Source: Chryseolinea serpens (GTDB taxonomy: Bacteria; Bacteroidota; Bacteroidia; Cytophagales; Cyclobacteriaceae). Taken from it: DNA of 64,000 nucleotides. A program made the position numbers and the translations under genes. The notes under the pieces are model-generated. The model searched no databases. It was not told the origin of the DNA and saw only the letters and a list, made by a program, of their open reading frames with translations. The stretch is from contig NZ_FQWQ01000001.1 in assembly GCF_900129725.1 (NCBI RefSeq), positions 3,348,001 through 3,412,000 on the forward strand, in the 5' to 3' direction. Of this stretch, positions 42,798 through 52,486 are shown piece after piece (the stretch's first letter is position 1; every line of letters starts with the position of its first letter).

Positions 42798-45614
42798 ATG
42801 CCAAGAGACAGAAGTATTCGCTCAGTACTCATCATCGGTAGCGGTCCCATTATTATCGGTCAAGCATGTGAATTTGATTACGCCGGCTCGCAGGCGTCAC
42901 GTTCGCTGCGCGAAGAAGGTATAGAAGTGGTGCTGATCAACTCGAACCCTGCCACCATCATGACTGACAAAGTGACGGCAGATCACGTGTATCTGAAACC
43001 GCTCACGAAAAAATCCATCCGCGAAATTCTGGAAAAGCATCATATCGATGCGGTGCTCCCCACCATGGGTGGGCAAACGGCGTTGAACCTGTGCATTGAT
43101 TGCGACAAAGCCGGCATTTGGCAGCACTTTGGAGTGCGCATCATCGGCGTAGACATAAAAGCCATCGAGACCACCGAGGACCGGGAGAAATTCCGTCTCA
43201 AAATGATCGAGCTGGGCGTGATGGTCTGCAAAGGCGGCACCGCCACCTCGTTCCTGGGCGGCAAGGAGATCGCGCAGGAAATCGGCTTTCCCCTCGTTAT
43301 TCGCCCATCCTATACCTTAGGCGGCACCGGCGGCGCGTTCGTGAACAACCCCGAAGACTTTGACGACGCCCTCAACAACGGCCTCCACGCTTCTCCCATC
43401 CACGAAGTGCTGGTAGAACAAAGCATTATGGGCTGGAAAGAATACGAATTGGAGCTGTTGCGCGACAACATCGGCAACGTGATCATTATCTGCTCCATCG
43501 AAAACTTCGACCCCATGGGCATCCACACCGGCGACTCCATCACCGTGGCTCCGGCCATGACCCTGCCCGATACCGTCTATCAGCACATGCGCGACCTGGC
43601 CATCAAGATGATGAACGGCATCGGCATGTTTGCGGGAGGCTGTAACGTACAATTCTCGCTCAATCCCGACGACGACAACCAGATCGTCGGCATCGAGATC
43701 AACCCTCGCGTGTCGCGTTCCTCGGCTCTCGCCTCGAAGGCCACCGGATATCCCATCGCCAAGATCGCCGCCAAACTGGCCATCGGCTATAACCTGGACG
43801 AGCTCTCGAACGCCATCACGGGTACTACAACGGCCTACTTCGAGCCGGCCATCGACTACGTGATCGTGAAAGTGCCCCGTTGGAACTTTGATAAATTCCA
43901 CGGCGCCAACCGCCAATTGGGTCTGCAAATGAAGTCCGTGGGCGAAGCCATGGGCATCGGCCGCAATTTCCAGGAAGCTCTCCAGAAGGCGTGTCAATCG
44001 CTGGAGATCCGCAGGAATGGGTTGGGCGCGGACGGAAAAGAACTCACCAAACAAGACGAACTGCTCTACAGCCTGGAACACCCCAGCTGGAACCGCATAT
44101 TCCATATTTACGACGCCCTGAAGCTAGGCATACCGTTGAAGACGGTCCAAAAGCTGACGCGCATCGACCGTTGGTTCCTCAAGCAAATTGAAGAACTCAT
44201 TGAAGTAGAAAAAGAGATCTCCAAATACGAACTTCACACGATCCCCGCGGAGTTGATGCGCAAAGCCAAAGAAAAAGGCTACGCCGACCGCCAGATCGCT
44301 CACCTGCTGGATTGCTACGAAAGCGACGTTCACAACAAGCGCATCGACATGGGCATCAAGCGCGTGTTCAAACTGGTGGATACCTGCGCTGCCGAATTTG
44401 AAGCGAAGACGCCGTATTATTATTCGACGTTCGATACCGAAAACGAGTCGATCGTTTCCGACAGGAAAAAGATCGTGGTGTTGGGTTCAGGACCGAACCG
44501 CATCGGACAAGGCATTGAGTTTGACTACTCGTGCGTGCACGGTGTGTTGGCCGCAAAAGAATGTGGCTATGAGACCATCATGATCAACTGCAACCCCGAG
44601 ACGGTTTCCACAGACTTCGACATTGCCGACAAGCTGTACTTCGAACCCGTGTTCTGGGAACATCTCTATGACATCATCCAGCACGAAAAACCCGTTGGCG
44701 TGATCGTGCAATTGGGTGGACAAACCGCTTTGAAACTGGCCGAGAAACTACACAAGTACGGCATCAAGATCATCGGCACCTCCTACAATGCCCTTGACCT
44801 TGCCGAGGACCGCGGACGGTTCTCCACGCTTTTGAAAGAGCTGGCCATTCCTTATCCCGAATTCGGCGTAGCTCAAAATGCAGACGAAGCCATCGAGGTA
44901 TCGAAAACCATAGGCTTCCCGTTGCTCGTGCGCCCTTCGTATGTGTTGGGGGGACAAAGCATGAAGATCGTGATCAACGAACAAGAGTTGGAAGATCACA
45001 TCCTCGACATCTGGAAACATCTTCCCGAAAACAAAGTGTTGCTGGATCACTTCCTCGACGGTGCCATCGAAGCCGAGGCCGACGCCATTTGCGACGGCAC
45101 CGACGTGTACATCATCGGCATCATGCAACACATCGAGCCGGCCGGTATTCACTCGGGTGATTCATACGCCGTGCTGCCGCCCTACAACCTCGGCGACTTT
45201 GTGATCAAGCAGATCGAGCATTATACGCACAAGATCGCACTGGCACTGGAGACCGTAGGTCTGATCAACATCCAGTTTGCCATCAAGAACGACAAGGTAT
45301 ACATCATCGAGGCCAACCCGCGTGCATCGCGCACGGTGCCGTTCATTTGCAAGGCCTATGATGAACCGTATGTGAACTACGCCACCAAGGTGATGCTGGG
45401 CGAAAAGAAAGTGAAAGACTTCACCTTCAACCCCACCAAGAAAGGCTACGCCATCAAAGAACCCGTGTTCTCCTTCCACAAATTCCCCGACGTGAACAAG
45501 GAACTGGGCCCCGAAATGAAATCCACCGGCGAGTCGATCTACTTCATCGACGACCTGATGGACGATTATTTCATGAAGATTTATTCTGAGCGCAACCTCT
45601 ATTTGAGCCGCTAA
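42798..45614 (+). CDS. carB: Carbamoyl-phosphate synthase large subunit, short form
   Basis: 938 residues with the two ATP-grasp synthetase halves: carboxyphosphate half (RPSYTLGGTGGAFV, GIEINPRVSRSSALASKATG) and carbamoylphosphate half (RPSYVLGGQSMKIV, IEANPRASRTVPF). It makes carbamoyl phosphate from glutamine-derived ammonia, bicarbonate and two ATP for pyrimidine and arginine synthesis. The usual ~1070-residue protein ends in an MGS-like allosteric domain of about 130 residues; here the chain ends right after MKIYSERNLYLSR, so that domain is absent. The small subunit carA is not in this window. It is probably transcribed alone. Confidence 0.95.
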   Translation: MPRDRSIRSVLIIGSGPIIIGQACEFDYAGSQASRSLREEGIEVVLINSNPATIMTDKVTADHVYLKPLTKKSIREILEKHHIDAVLPTMGGQTALNLCIDCDKAGIWQHFGVRIIGVDIKAIETTEDREKFRLKMIELGVMVCKGGTATSFLGGKEIAQEIGFPLVIRPSYTLGGTGGAFVNNPEDFDDALNNGLHASPIHEVLVEQSIMGWKEYELELLRDNIGNVIIICSIENFDPMGIHTGDSITVAPAMTLPDTVYQHMRDLAIKMMNGIGMFAGGCNVQFSLNPDDDNQIVGIEINPRVSRSSALASKATGYPIAKIAAKLAIGYNLDELSNAITGTTTAYFEPAIDYVIVKVPRWNFDKFHGANRQLGLQMKSVGEAMGIGRNFQEALQKACQSLEIRRNGLGADGKELTKQDELLYSLEHPSWNRIFHIYDALKLGIPLKTVQKLTRIDRWFLKQIEELIEVEKEISKYELHTIPAELMRKAKEKGYADRQIAHLLDCYESDVHNKRIDMGIKRVFKLVDTCAAEFEAKTPYYYSTFDTENESIVSDRKKIVVLGSGPNRIGQGIEFDYSCVHGVLAAKECGYETIMINCNPETVSTDFDIADKLYFEPVFWEHLYDIIQHEKPVGVIVQLGGQTALKLAEKLHKYGIKIIGTSYNALDLAEDRGRFSTLLKELAIPYPEFGVAQNADEAIEVSKTIGFPLLVRPSYVLGGQSMKIVINEQELEDHILDIWKHLPENKVLLDHFLDGAIEAEADAICDGTDVYIIGIMQHIEPAGIHSGDSYAVLPPYNLGDFVIKQIEHYTHKIALALETVGLINIQFAIKNDKVYIIEANPRASRTVPFICKAYDEPYVNYATKVMLGEKKVKDFTFNPTKKGYAIKEPVFSFHKFPDVNKELGPEMKSTGESIYFIDDLMDDYFMKIYSERNLYLSR

Positions 45615-45625
45615 CTTTCAGGGCG

Positions 45626-45660
45626 GCGTGTTTGCGGTGACAAAATCATCGCAAACACGC
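45626..45660. terminator. Hairpin after carB
   Basis: Perfect 11-base arms GCGTGTTTGCG / CGCAAACACGC with a 13-base loop, 12 bp beyond the carB stop. No T-run follows, so it is a terminator-like or mRNA-stabilising structure. Confidence 0.55.
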
Positions 45661-45685
45661 TGACCGCTAAGATTTTAGTTAAGAA

Positions 45686-45716
45686 TTGTCCGTTTAAAAC
45701 TGAACCTATACCTTTG
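45686..45716 (+). promoter_or_regulatory. Promoter of the DUF4834 gene
   Basis: ATTG at 45685-45688 as a weak -33 and TACCTTTG at 45709-45716 as -7, 20 bases apart, 33 bp before the ATG. Confidence 0.6.
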
Positions 45717-45749
45717 TTTTCCGGTTTACCGGTTTAAAGCATAACGCTT

Positions 45750-45968
45750 ATGGTTTTCAAATTCCTCCTCACCGTATTTCTTGTATCGTATGTGATCTAT
45801 AAGATCGGCGGATTGTTCTTCCGGGCGGGAGCGGCTTCTCAACAATTTCGCAACCAGCAACAGCAGCAACGCCGCCATTTCGACGCGAACGAAGACGTGA
45901 AAAAAGACAAGAAAACGAAGGGCAATAACAAGGCCGGCGAGTACATCGACTACGAGGAAATAAAATAA
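45750..45968 (+). CDS. DUF4834 small membrane protein
   Basis: 72 residues. A single N-terminal helix (FKFLLTVFLVSYVIYKIGGLFF) and a short Gln/Lys-rich cytoplasmic tail ending in GEYIDYEEIK. The family is limited to Bacteroidota and of unknown role. It is probably cotranscribed with dapF, which begins 44 bp later. Confidence 0.8.
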   Translation: MVFKFLLTVFLVSYVIYKIGGLFFRAGAASQQFRNQQQQQRRHFDANEDVKKDKKTKGNNKAGEYIDYEEIK

Positions 45969-46012
45969 TCCTCCTCCACGCAACCTTCTCCCACGCAACA
46001 AGCGAAACTCCT

Positions 46013-46786
46013 GTGAAAATTCATTTCTATAAATATCAAGCCACGGGCAACGACTTTGTGGTGATCGACAACCGGGAAGCCGGTCTTTCGCTCACGCGCC
46101 AACAGATCGAGGCCCTCTGCGACCGCAAATTTGGCGTGGGCGCCGATGGTTTGATGCTTATCGAAAAACATCCCACCCTGCATTTCAACCTTGAATACTA
46201 TAACAGCGACGGATCCCAAAGCCTTTGTGGCAATGGCAGCCGCGCGGCCGTTCAATTTGCCGCCCGGCTCGGAATGGTCAACGGCAAAGCATCCTTCAAC
46301 GCCTATGACGGTGAGCACGTGGCCGAATTACTTCCTTCCGGCATCATCCGTCTGAAAATGAGTCCCGTCGGCGAGACCCGAAAAATTGGTGATGACTATT
46401 TTTTGAATACCGGCTCGCCCCATCTCATTCGGTTTGTTGACGACGTGGATGCCTATCCCGTATTTGAAGAGGGCCGCAGAATACGGTACAGCGACGCCTT
46501 CAAACCCGGTGGCGCCAATGTCAATTTCGTGGAACGCCTGCCCAACCAGGCCCTGAAAGTACGCACCTATGAGCGGGGTGTGGAAAACGAAACCTTATCG
46601 TGTGGCACGGGTGTCACAGCTGCCGCCCTGGCAGCTTCTTTCCTGGGCTACCCGTCGCCGGTGAGCATCCAAACCCGGGGGGGCAACCTCCTGGTGGAAT
46701 TCAAATCCAGCCACTCCGGCACATTTGAAGAAATTTTCCTGATCGGGCCTGCCAAAATGGTCTTCGAAGGCAGTTTGGAACTGTAA
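46013..46786 (+). CDS. dapF: Diaminopimelate epimerase
   Basis: 257 residues with a GTG start (MKIHFYKYQATGNDFVVID). Converts LL- to meso-diaminopimelate for lysine and peptidoglycan. The two catalytic cysteines are visible: Cys in GSQSLCGNGSRAA (about residue 72) and Cys in NETLSCGTGVTAAA (about 203). Length fits the family. Presumably sharing the DUF4834 transcript. Confidence 0.95.
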   Translation: MKIHFYKYQATGNDFVVIDNREAGLSLTRQQIEALCDRKFGVGADGLMLIEKHPTLHFNLEYYNSDGSQSLCGNGSRAAVQFAARLGMVNGKASFNAYDGEHVAELLPSGIIRLKMSPVGETRKIGDDYFLNTGSPHLIRFVDDVDAYPVFEEGRRIRYSDAFKPGGANVNFVERLPNQALKVRTYERGVENETLSCGTGVTAAALAASFLGYPSPVSIQTRGGNLLVEFKSSHSGTFEEIFLIGPAKMVFEGSLEL

Positions 46787-46923
46787 TTGTTCATCCTGAA
46801 TCTCAAAAAACAAATTAACTTTAAGCCCCATTTGGGCAGTTAACCTTTTTGCGGATTTCTTATCGTTTTACCTCCCCGATGAACCCGTTCAAGGCTAACC
46901 TTAAACCGACTAATGACTGAAGT

Positions 46924-49900
46924 ATGCTAAAATTCATTGCCAAGATCTTTGGGACGAAATCAGAGAAGGACATCAAGCGCATCATGCCTCTGGTGGAGGA
47001 AACCAAAAAGGCGGGAGAAAGGCTGACAACCCTCAGCAACGACGAACTCCGGAACGAAACCCAACTCATACAAGCCGAGATCAATGCCGATTTGCAGTCG
47101 ATCGACGACAAACTGGCCGGGCTGCATAAAAAAATTGCCGACACTCCCGACATGGACATCAACGACAAGGAAGGTGTCTTTGCCGAGATCGATAAACTGG
47201 AAGGCGAACGCAACAAAGAACTGGAAAAGGTGCTTCTCAAAGTGTTGCCCCGTGCCTTCGCCATTGTTCGCGAAACCGCTCGCCGCTTCAAGGAAAACAC
47301 GTCGCTGGAAGTGACCGCTCTTGACTACGACCGTCAATTTGCCGCCACGCAAGCCAACATCAAGATCGAAGGCGACAAAGCGATCTGGGCCAACCAGTGG
47401 ATGGCCGCCGGAAACCTCATCACCTGGGACATGGTGCACTACGAGGTGCAGATCATCGGGGGCATCGTGTTGCATGAAGGCAAGATCGCCGAGATGGCCA
47501 CGGGTGAAGGTAAGACGCTGGTCGCTACATTCCCCGCATTTCTCAATGCCCTTTCACGCCGCGGCGTTCACCTCGTAACGGTGAACAATTACCTGGCCGT
47601 GCGCGACAGCGAGTGGATGGCGCCGATCTTCCAATTCCATGGTATCACCATCGACTGTATCGATAAACACGAGCCCAACTCGGAAGCCCGCCGCAAGGCC
47701 TACCAGGCCGACATCATCTACGGAACCAACAACGAATTTGGCTTCGACTACCTGCGCGACAACATGGCCCGCGAGCCACAAGACCTCGTGCAACGCTCAC
47801 ACCATTTCGCGATGGTGGATGAAGTAGACTCTGTGTTGATTGACGAAGCGCGTACGCCGTTGATCATCTCCGGTCCCATTCCGCGTGGCGACGAGCACGA
47901 GTTCGCCGATCTGAAGCCCCGCATCTACAAGCTGGTGGAAGCACAGAAGAAGCTGGTGAACGAATATTTGAACTCGGCCCGCAAGCTCATCACCGAAGGC
48001 AACGAAAAAGAAGGCGGCCTCCCGCTCTTCCGCGCCTTCCGCGCCATGCCCAAGCACAAGCCCCTCATCAAATACCTGAGCGAAACGGGTACGAAGACAC
48101 TCCTGCAAAAAACAGAGAACTATTACCTTCAGGATAATAAGCGCAACATGCCGGAGGCCGACAAGCCTCTGTATTTTATTATCGATGAAAAAGACAACAG
48201 CGTAGACCTCACCGAAAAAGGCATCGACCTGATCACCGGCGAAGGCGAAGATCCAAAATTCTTTATCCTCCCCGAGATCGGAACCGAATTGAGCCACATC
48301 GAAAAAGATGCATCGCTCGACGAGGCCGCCCGTTTCCAGAAGAAGGAAGAGGTGATCCGCGACTACCAGATAAAATCACAGCGCATCCACAGCGTGAACC
48401 AGTTGTTGAAGGCCTACACGCTTTTCGAAAAAGATACGGAATACATCATCGTAGACGGCAAAGTGAAGATCGTCGACGAGCAGACGGGCCGCGTCATGGA
48501 AGGCCGTCGCTACTCCGACGGCTTGCACCAGGCCATTGAAGCGAAAGAAAATGTGAAGGTGGAGGATGCTACGCAAACCTACGCCACCATCACCCTGCAA
48601 AACTATTTCCGCATGTATCACAAGCTGGCCGGTATGACCGGAACAGCTGAAACGGAAGCCGGTGAACTCTGGGACATTTACAAGCTGGACGTGGTAACCA
48701 TCCCTACCAACCGGCAGGCTGTGCGCAAAGACTACGACGACCTGGTCTACAAGACCACGCGCGAGAAATTCAACGCCGTGATCGAAGAGATCGTGAAGCT
48801 TACCCAGGAAGGCAGACCTGTGTTGGTGGGTACCACTTCGGTGGAAATCTCGGAATTGGTGAGCCGCCTGTTGCAATTGCGAAAGATCAAACACCAGGTG
48901 TTGAACGCCAAACAACACCAGCGCGAAGCAGAAATTGTTGCCGAAGCCGGTAAGCCGGGCACCGTGACCATCGCCACCAACATGGCCGGCCGGGGAACGG
49001 ACATCAAGCTGACCCCCGAATCGCGTGCCGCCGGTGGTTTGGCCATCATTGGTACAGAGCGCCACGAATCACGCCGTGTAGACCGCCAGTTGCGCGGTCG
49101 TTCCGGACGCCAGGGCGACCCGGGAACATCGCAGTTCTATGTTTCGCTGGAAGACAACCTCATGCGCATGTTCATGCCCGAGCGCATCGCCAAGTACATG
49201 GACCGTCTCGGTCTGAAAGAAGGCGAAGTGATCCAACACTCCATGGTGACCAGCTCCATCGAGCGGGCACAGAAAAAAGTGGAGGAAAACAACTTTGGTA
49301 TCCGCAAGCGCTTGCTGGAGTACGACAACGTGATGAACTCACAGCGCGAAGTGATCTATAAACGCCGCCGCAACGCCTTGTTTGGCGAACGCCTGGAGTT
49401 GGACATCCTCACCATGCTGTACGACACTTGCGAAGACATGGTGATCAACGCCAAGAACGCCACCGACTACGAAAGCCTACGCCTGAATGCGCTCAGCACA
49501 TTGGGCCTGGACTATGAAATATCACGGGAGACATTCGACAAAATGGATCAGCAGAAACTGACCGACGATCTCTACCACAAAGCCCTGGAACACTATCATC
49601 GCAAGAATAAGATGGTAGCCGAAAAAGCATTGCCCATTTTCCGCGACCTGTTCAAGGCCCGCGGCGCAACGGTCGACAACATCATGGTGCCCTTCTCCGA
49701 TGGCCAAAAGCAGATCGGTGTGGTGGCCAACCTGGCAAAGACCCTGCAAACAGAAAATGCCGAGCTGATCAAATCCATGGAAAAGATGATCGCCCTGGCC
49801 ATCATCGACCAGCTTTGGAAAGAACACTTGCGCGAGATGGACGACTTGAAGCAATCCGTTCAGAATGCCGTCTACGAACAAAAGGATCCTTTGCTGATCT

Positions 49901-50292
49901 ATAAATTCGAAGGCTTCGAATTGTTCAAGCGCTTCATCGCTAAAGTGAATGAAGACACGATCTCCTTCCTGTTGAAAGCCGACATTCCCGTGCAGCAATC
50001 CAACGACGTGCAGGAAGCCAGAGCACCCCGCACCAAGGTGAAGCTGAACGAACAGAAAGAAGAGTCACGCTCATTGCTGAGCGGTGGTGGTGGCGGCGGC
50101 GAAGGATCGCAGCAGCAACAACAACCCAACCGCCCCCCGCAGGAGAAAGTGATGCCCGTTAAATCGGAGAAACTTGCCGGTCGAAACGACAAAGTGAGCG
50201 TTCAGTACCCCGACGGAAAAGTGTTGCGCGACGTTAAATACAAAAAGGTTGAGGACGATATTCTCCACAATCGCTGTATCATAATCGACTAA
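46924..50292 (+). CDS. secA: Preprotein translocase ATPase SecA
   Basis: 1122 residues; motor of the general secretion pathway. Nucleotide-binding domain 1 has ATGEGKTLVA and VDEVDSVLIDEART, domain 2 has GTDIKLTPESRAAGGLAI and the RRVDRQLRGRSGRQGDPG helicase VI motif. It is about 220 residues longer than E. coli SecA, with insertions in the first half. The C-terminus has a Gly/Gln linker and lacks the CxC...CH zinc-binding tail that recruits SecB. The ATG at 46924 is the only good start. Confidence 0.96.
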   Translation: MLKFIAKIFGTKSEKDIKRIMPLVEETKKAGERLTTLSNDELRNETQLIQAEINADLQSIDDKLAGLHKKIADTPDMDINDKEGVFAEIDKLEGERNKELEKVLLKVLPRAFAIVRETARRFKENTSLEVTALDYDRQFAATQANIKIEGDKAIWANQWMAAGNLITWDMVHYEVQIIGGIVLHEGKIAEMATGEGKTLVATFPAFLNALSRRGVHLVTVNNYLAVRDSEWMAPIFQFHGITIDCIDKHEPNSEARRKAYQADIIYGTNNEFGFDYLRDNMAREPQDLVQRSHHFAMVDEVDSVLIDEARTPLIISGPIPRGDEHEFADLKPRIYKLVEAQKKLVNEYLNSARKLITEGNEKEGGLPLFRAFRAMPKHKPLIKYLSETGTKTLLQKTENYYLQDNKRNMPEADKPLYFIIDEKDNSVDLTEKGIDLITGEGEDPKFFILPEIGTELSHIEKDASLDEAARFQKKEEVIRDYQIKSQRIHSVNQLLKAYTLFEKDTEYIIVDGKVKIVDEQTGRVMEGRRYSDGLHQAIEAKENVKVEDATQTYATITLQNYFRMYHKLAGMTGTAETEAGELWDIYKLDVVTIPTNRQAVRKDYDDLVYKTTREKFNAVIEEIVKLTQEGRPVLVGTTSVEISELVSRLLQLRKIKHQVLNAKQHQREAEIVAEAGKPGTVTIATNMAGRGTDIKLTPESRAAGGLAIIGTERHESRRVDRQLRGRSGRQGDPGTSQFYVSLEDNLMRMFMPERIAKYMDRLGLKEGEVIQHSMVTSSIERAQKKVEENNFGIRKRLLEYDNVMNSQREVIYKRRRNALFGERLELDILTMLYDTCEDMVINAKNATDYESLRLNALSTLGLDYEISRETFDKMDQQKLTDDLYHKALEHYHRKNKMVAEKALPIFRDLFKARGATVDNIMVPFSDGQKQIGVVANLAKTLQTENAELIKSMEKMIALAIIDQLWKEHLREMDDLKQSVQNAVYEQKDPLLIYKFEGFELFKRFIAKVNEDTISFLLKADIPVQQSNDVQEARAPRTKVKLNEQKEESRSLLSGGGGGGEGSQQQQQPNRPPQEKVMPVKSEKLAGRNDKVSVQYPDGKVLRDVKYKKVEDDILHNRCIIID

Positions 50293-50297
50293 AGCTT

Positions 50298-50834
50298 ATG
50301 GCATCATTGCGTTATTCGGTCTACATCCTGGGTTTGGGGCTTTTCGTCTTCGGATGCGCCACCCAGAGGAAAACTTCCACGGCTTCGACCGGGGGTGGAA
50401 AATACACGGAGGATCTGTCGATCTACCGGCCAAAGCCGGACCAGGTCCCCACCACGACCACCACCGGCACAACGACCACTCAAACCCCGGATACCCGCAA
50501 GCCTACGGCCTATGTGGAGCCCAAATATGCCGTCAACAAAAAAGTTGACGTAGTGCTCGACAGCATCGACCGCTATAACCTGCAAGGCAACGCCGTTGAC
50601 GGCTTCACCATCCAGATCTATTCCGGATTGAAACGGGAGGAGGCCCTCAATGCCAAGAAAACCCTGACCTCCGCGTTGCCCGATCTGGACGCCGATGTGC
50701 AGTATGCTCAACCCAACTTCCGGGTGAAGGTGGGCAAGTATATCAGCCGCCTGGATGCCCAGAAAGATTTCACGGAAGTAAAAAAACGGTTTCCCACCGC
50801 CATCATCATCCCCGATAAGGTGGCCATCAACTAA
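50298..50834 (+). CDS. SPOR-domain lipoprotein
   Basis: 178 residues. Lipobox FGC at Cys20 (signal peptide ends LFVFGC), a low-complexity Thr/Pro linker (TTTTTGTTTTQTPD) and a C-terminal SPOR domain (GFTIQIYSGLKREEALNAKK; NFRVKVGKYISRLDAQKDF). SPOR domains bind denuded glycan strands at septa. It starts five bases after secA and is thus translationally linked. Confidence 0.85.
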   Translation: MASLRYSVYILGLGLFVFGCATQRKTSTASTGGGKYTEDLSIYRPKPDQVPTTTTTGTTTTQTPDTRKPTAYVEPKYAVNKKVDVVLDSIDRYNLQGNAVDGFTIQIYSGLKREEALNAKKTLTSALPDLDADVQYAQPNFRVKVGKYISRLDAQKDFTEVKKRFPTAIIIPDKVAIN

Positions 50835-50883
50835 AATGGCTTTCTCTCACGACCGGGCGATCTCCAATTTTTAAATTATTCTT

Positions 50884-50910
50884 GGCCACTGCAATCTGGT
50901 TGCAGTGGCC
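50884..50910. terminator. Perfect inverted repeat before the histidine kinase
   Basis: GGCCACTGCAA (50884-50894) and TTGCAGTGGCC (50900-50910) with a five-base loop, 50 bp after the SPOR gene stop and 40 bp before the kinase start. No T-run follows, so a terminator is uncertain; it may equally be a regulatory site. Confidence 0.45.
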
Positions 50911-50949
50911 TGATGTAAATCGCATGTGGGCCTCCCATCCCCATGCATC

Positions 50950-51735
50950 ATGATGATTTACGTCTTGCTCGTACTCATAGCCACCTCGTTGCTGGTCCAT
51001 GTTCACCAGCTGATCCACCGGTTGAACTGCGACGCGGAAATACAAAAGCTTCAGGCTCGTGCGGAATCCGTAAAGTCAAATGACTATCAAAAAGAATTTG
51101 TGCACGAGCTCATCGACCAATATGAACATGAGCTTCAAAAAATGGGTGCCGAACTTCACGACGAGCTCATCCAAAAGCTGACGGTCTACCGGCTCTACGT
51201 CGACAAACTGGAATTGGCCGATAGCCTGATGACCGTACACATGATCACGTCACAAATGAAAAAAGATTTCCAGCAGATCGTGGCTTCTATCCGCAAGATC
51301 TCGCGCCACCTTTTGCCCGACGATGAGATCAATTCCTTTGGAGGCCTGATGCGCGAACTGTGCCGGAGAATCGAAGTGCCTGGCGTGGCCTTTATTGAGT
51401 TCAGCAGCGAGGGAAAAGAATGCGAGCTGATCCCCGCACACCGGCAACACCTGCTGCGCGTCACGGAGGAGTTGGTGAACAACATCCTGAAACACACCAT
51501 CGCGTGGCACATCCTGGTGCATCTTAAATTCACAATCGATGAATTATACATCATCATTGAAGACGACGGCCAGGCCTTTCACGAACTCCGCGACACCCTG
51601 AACAAAACCCGTTCGCTCTTCTTTCCCCTGCGCATGCGCCTGAGTATGCTCGATGCCTCGATAAATTTTCGTCAGGGTGCCAAGGGCACGATCGTCACGC
51701 TGATCTATCCTTTTCAGATCAAGCCGTTGTTGTAG
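50950..51735 (+). CDS. Sensor histidine kinase (HisKA_3/NarX-like)
   Basis: 261 residues with the ATG at 50950 (a GTG eight codons earlier is possible). One N-terminal membrane helix (YVLLVLIATSLLVHVHQLI), a coiled-coil linker, the dimerisation helix with phosphoacceptor H70 in AELHDELIQKL, and an HATPase_c domain with the N box RVTEELVNNILKHT and G1 IIEDDGQAF. There is no periplasmic sensor domain, so the signal enters by the membrane helix or by partners. The cognate regulator is most likely the convergent gene, whose 3' end overlaps by 22 bp. Confidence 0.88.
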   Translation: MMIYVLLVLIATSLLVHVHQLIHRLNCDAEIQKLQARAESVKSNDYQKEFVHELIDQYEHELQKMGAELHDELIQKLTVYRLYVDKLELADSLMTVHMITSQMKKDFQQIVASIRKISRHLLPDDEINSFGGLMRELCRRIEVPGVAFIEFSSEGKECELIPAHRQHLLRVTEELVNNILKHTIAWHILVHLKFTIDELYIIIEDDGQAFHELRDTLNKTRSLFFPLRMRLSMLDASINFRQGAKGTIVTLIYPFQIKPLL

Positions 51736-52362
51736 GCAAAGGCAATCAGTTCGGCCGTGTTTTGTGTTCCCGTTTTTTTTAGTAACCGGCTGCGGTTTGT
51801 TTCACAGGTGCTCATGGCGATGTTGAGCCTTTCGGCAATGCGCTTGGTGGGAAGACCGTCAACGATGGCGCGCAGCAAACGAAATTCCTTGTCGGTGAGC
51901 TGAATGGGTGGCGGCGAATTGAACTCTGAAATTTTCCTGGAGCAACTTGAGAATAGCCGGTGGAAAATATTGGTTCGAATGGATGACGGCGTCGATGGCT
52001 TTGCGCACTTCGTCGAAGCCGTTCAGCTTCTGCACAAATCCGTGGATGCCGGCGCGCAGCAAATTGAATTGAAGCGCTGTGCCGCTCAGGCCCGACACGA
52101 CAATGATCTTGGTGTCGGTGTATTCGCTCACCACTTGCTTCACCACGTTCATGCTGGGTATGCCCGGCATTTTTGCATCCAGCAAAATGATGTCGATGGA
52201 TTGAATGGCCAAGATAGCCAGTACTTCATCGCCGCTGCCAGCCTCTACAACAGAGGCAACCATGGGTTCCTGTTCAAGCAAGGCCTTGAAGCCTTCCCGC
52301 ACCATGCGGTCGTCTTCGGCGAGAAGGAACGTGAGCTTCTTTTTTGACGTAGAAAATGACAT
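51714..52362 (-). pseudogene. NarL-type response regulator interrupted by a frameshift
   Basis: Reads as a receiver domain (residues 10-125, phosphoacceptor D62 in DIILLDAKMPG, acidic D17/D18 pair in LLAEDDR) in one frame ending at 51859 with an unnatural tail (FRVQFAATHSAHRQ). In the next frame the LuxR-type helix-turn-helix continues: PPPIQLTDKEFRLLRAIVDG and TKRIAERLNIAMSTCETNRS down to TGA at 51714. The break is at about 51930-51937, at CAGGAAAATTTC. It may be a real mutation or a sequencing error. If real, the kinase has lost its output partner. Confidence 0.75.
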
Positions 52363-52431
52363 CTCGTAATTTGTGGAGAAAACTTCTAGGGCACACGCCC
52401 TGTTTTCTGCACATTTTCAAGCCATTAATAC

Positions 52432-52469
52432 AAAAAAAGCCCCGGCGCTTTATGCCCGGGGCTTTTTTT
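52432..52469 (-). terminator. Terminator after the cytochrome c gene
   Basis: GCCCCGG (52439-52445) / CCGGGGC (52456-52462) flanked by seven A on one side and seven T on the other, so bidirectional. It lies 18 bp past the stop of the minus-strand gene at 52487. Confidence 0.85.
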
Positions 52470-52486
52470 AGACCGGAAGGGATCAT

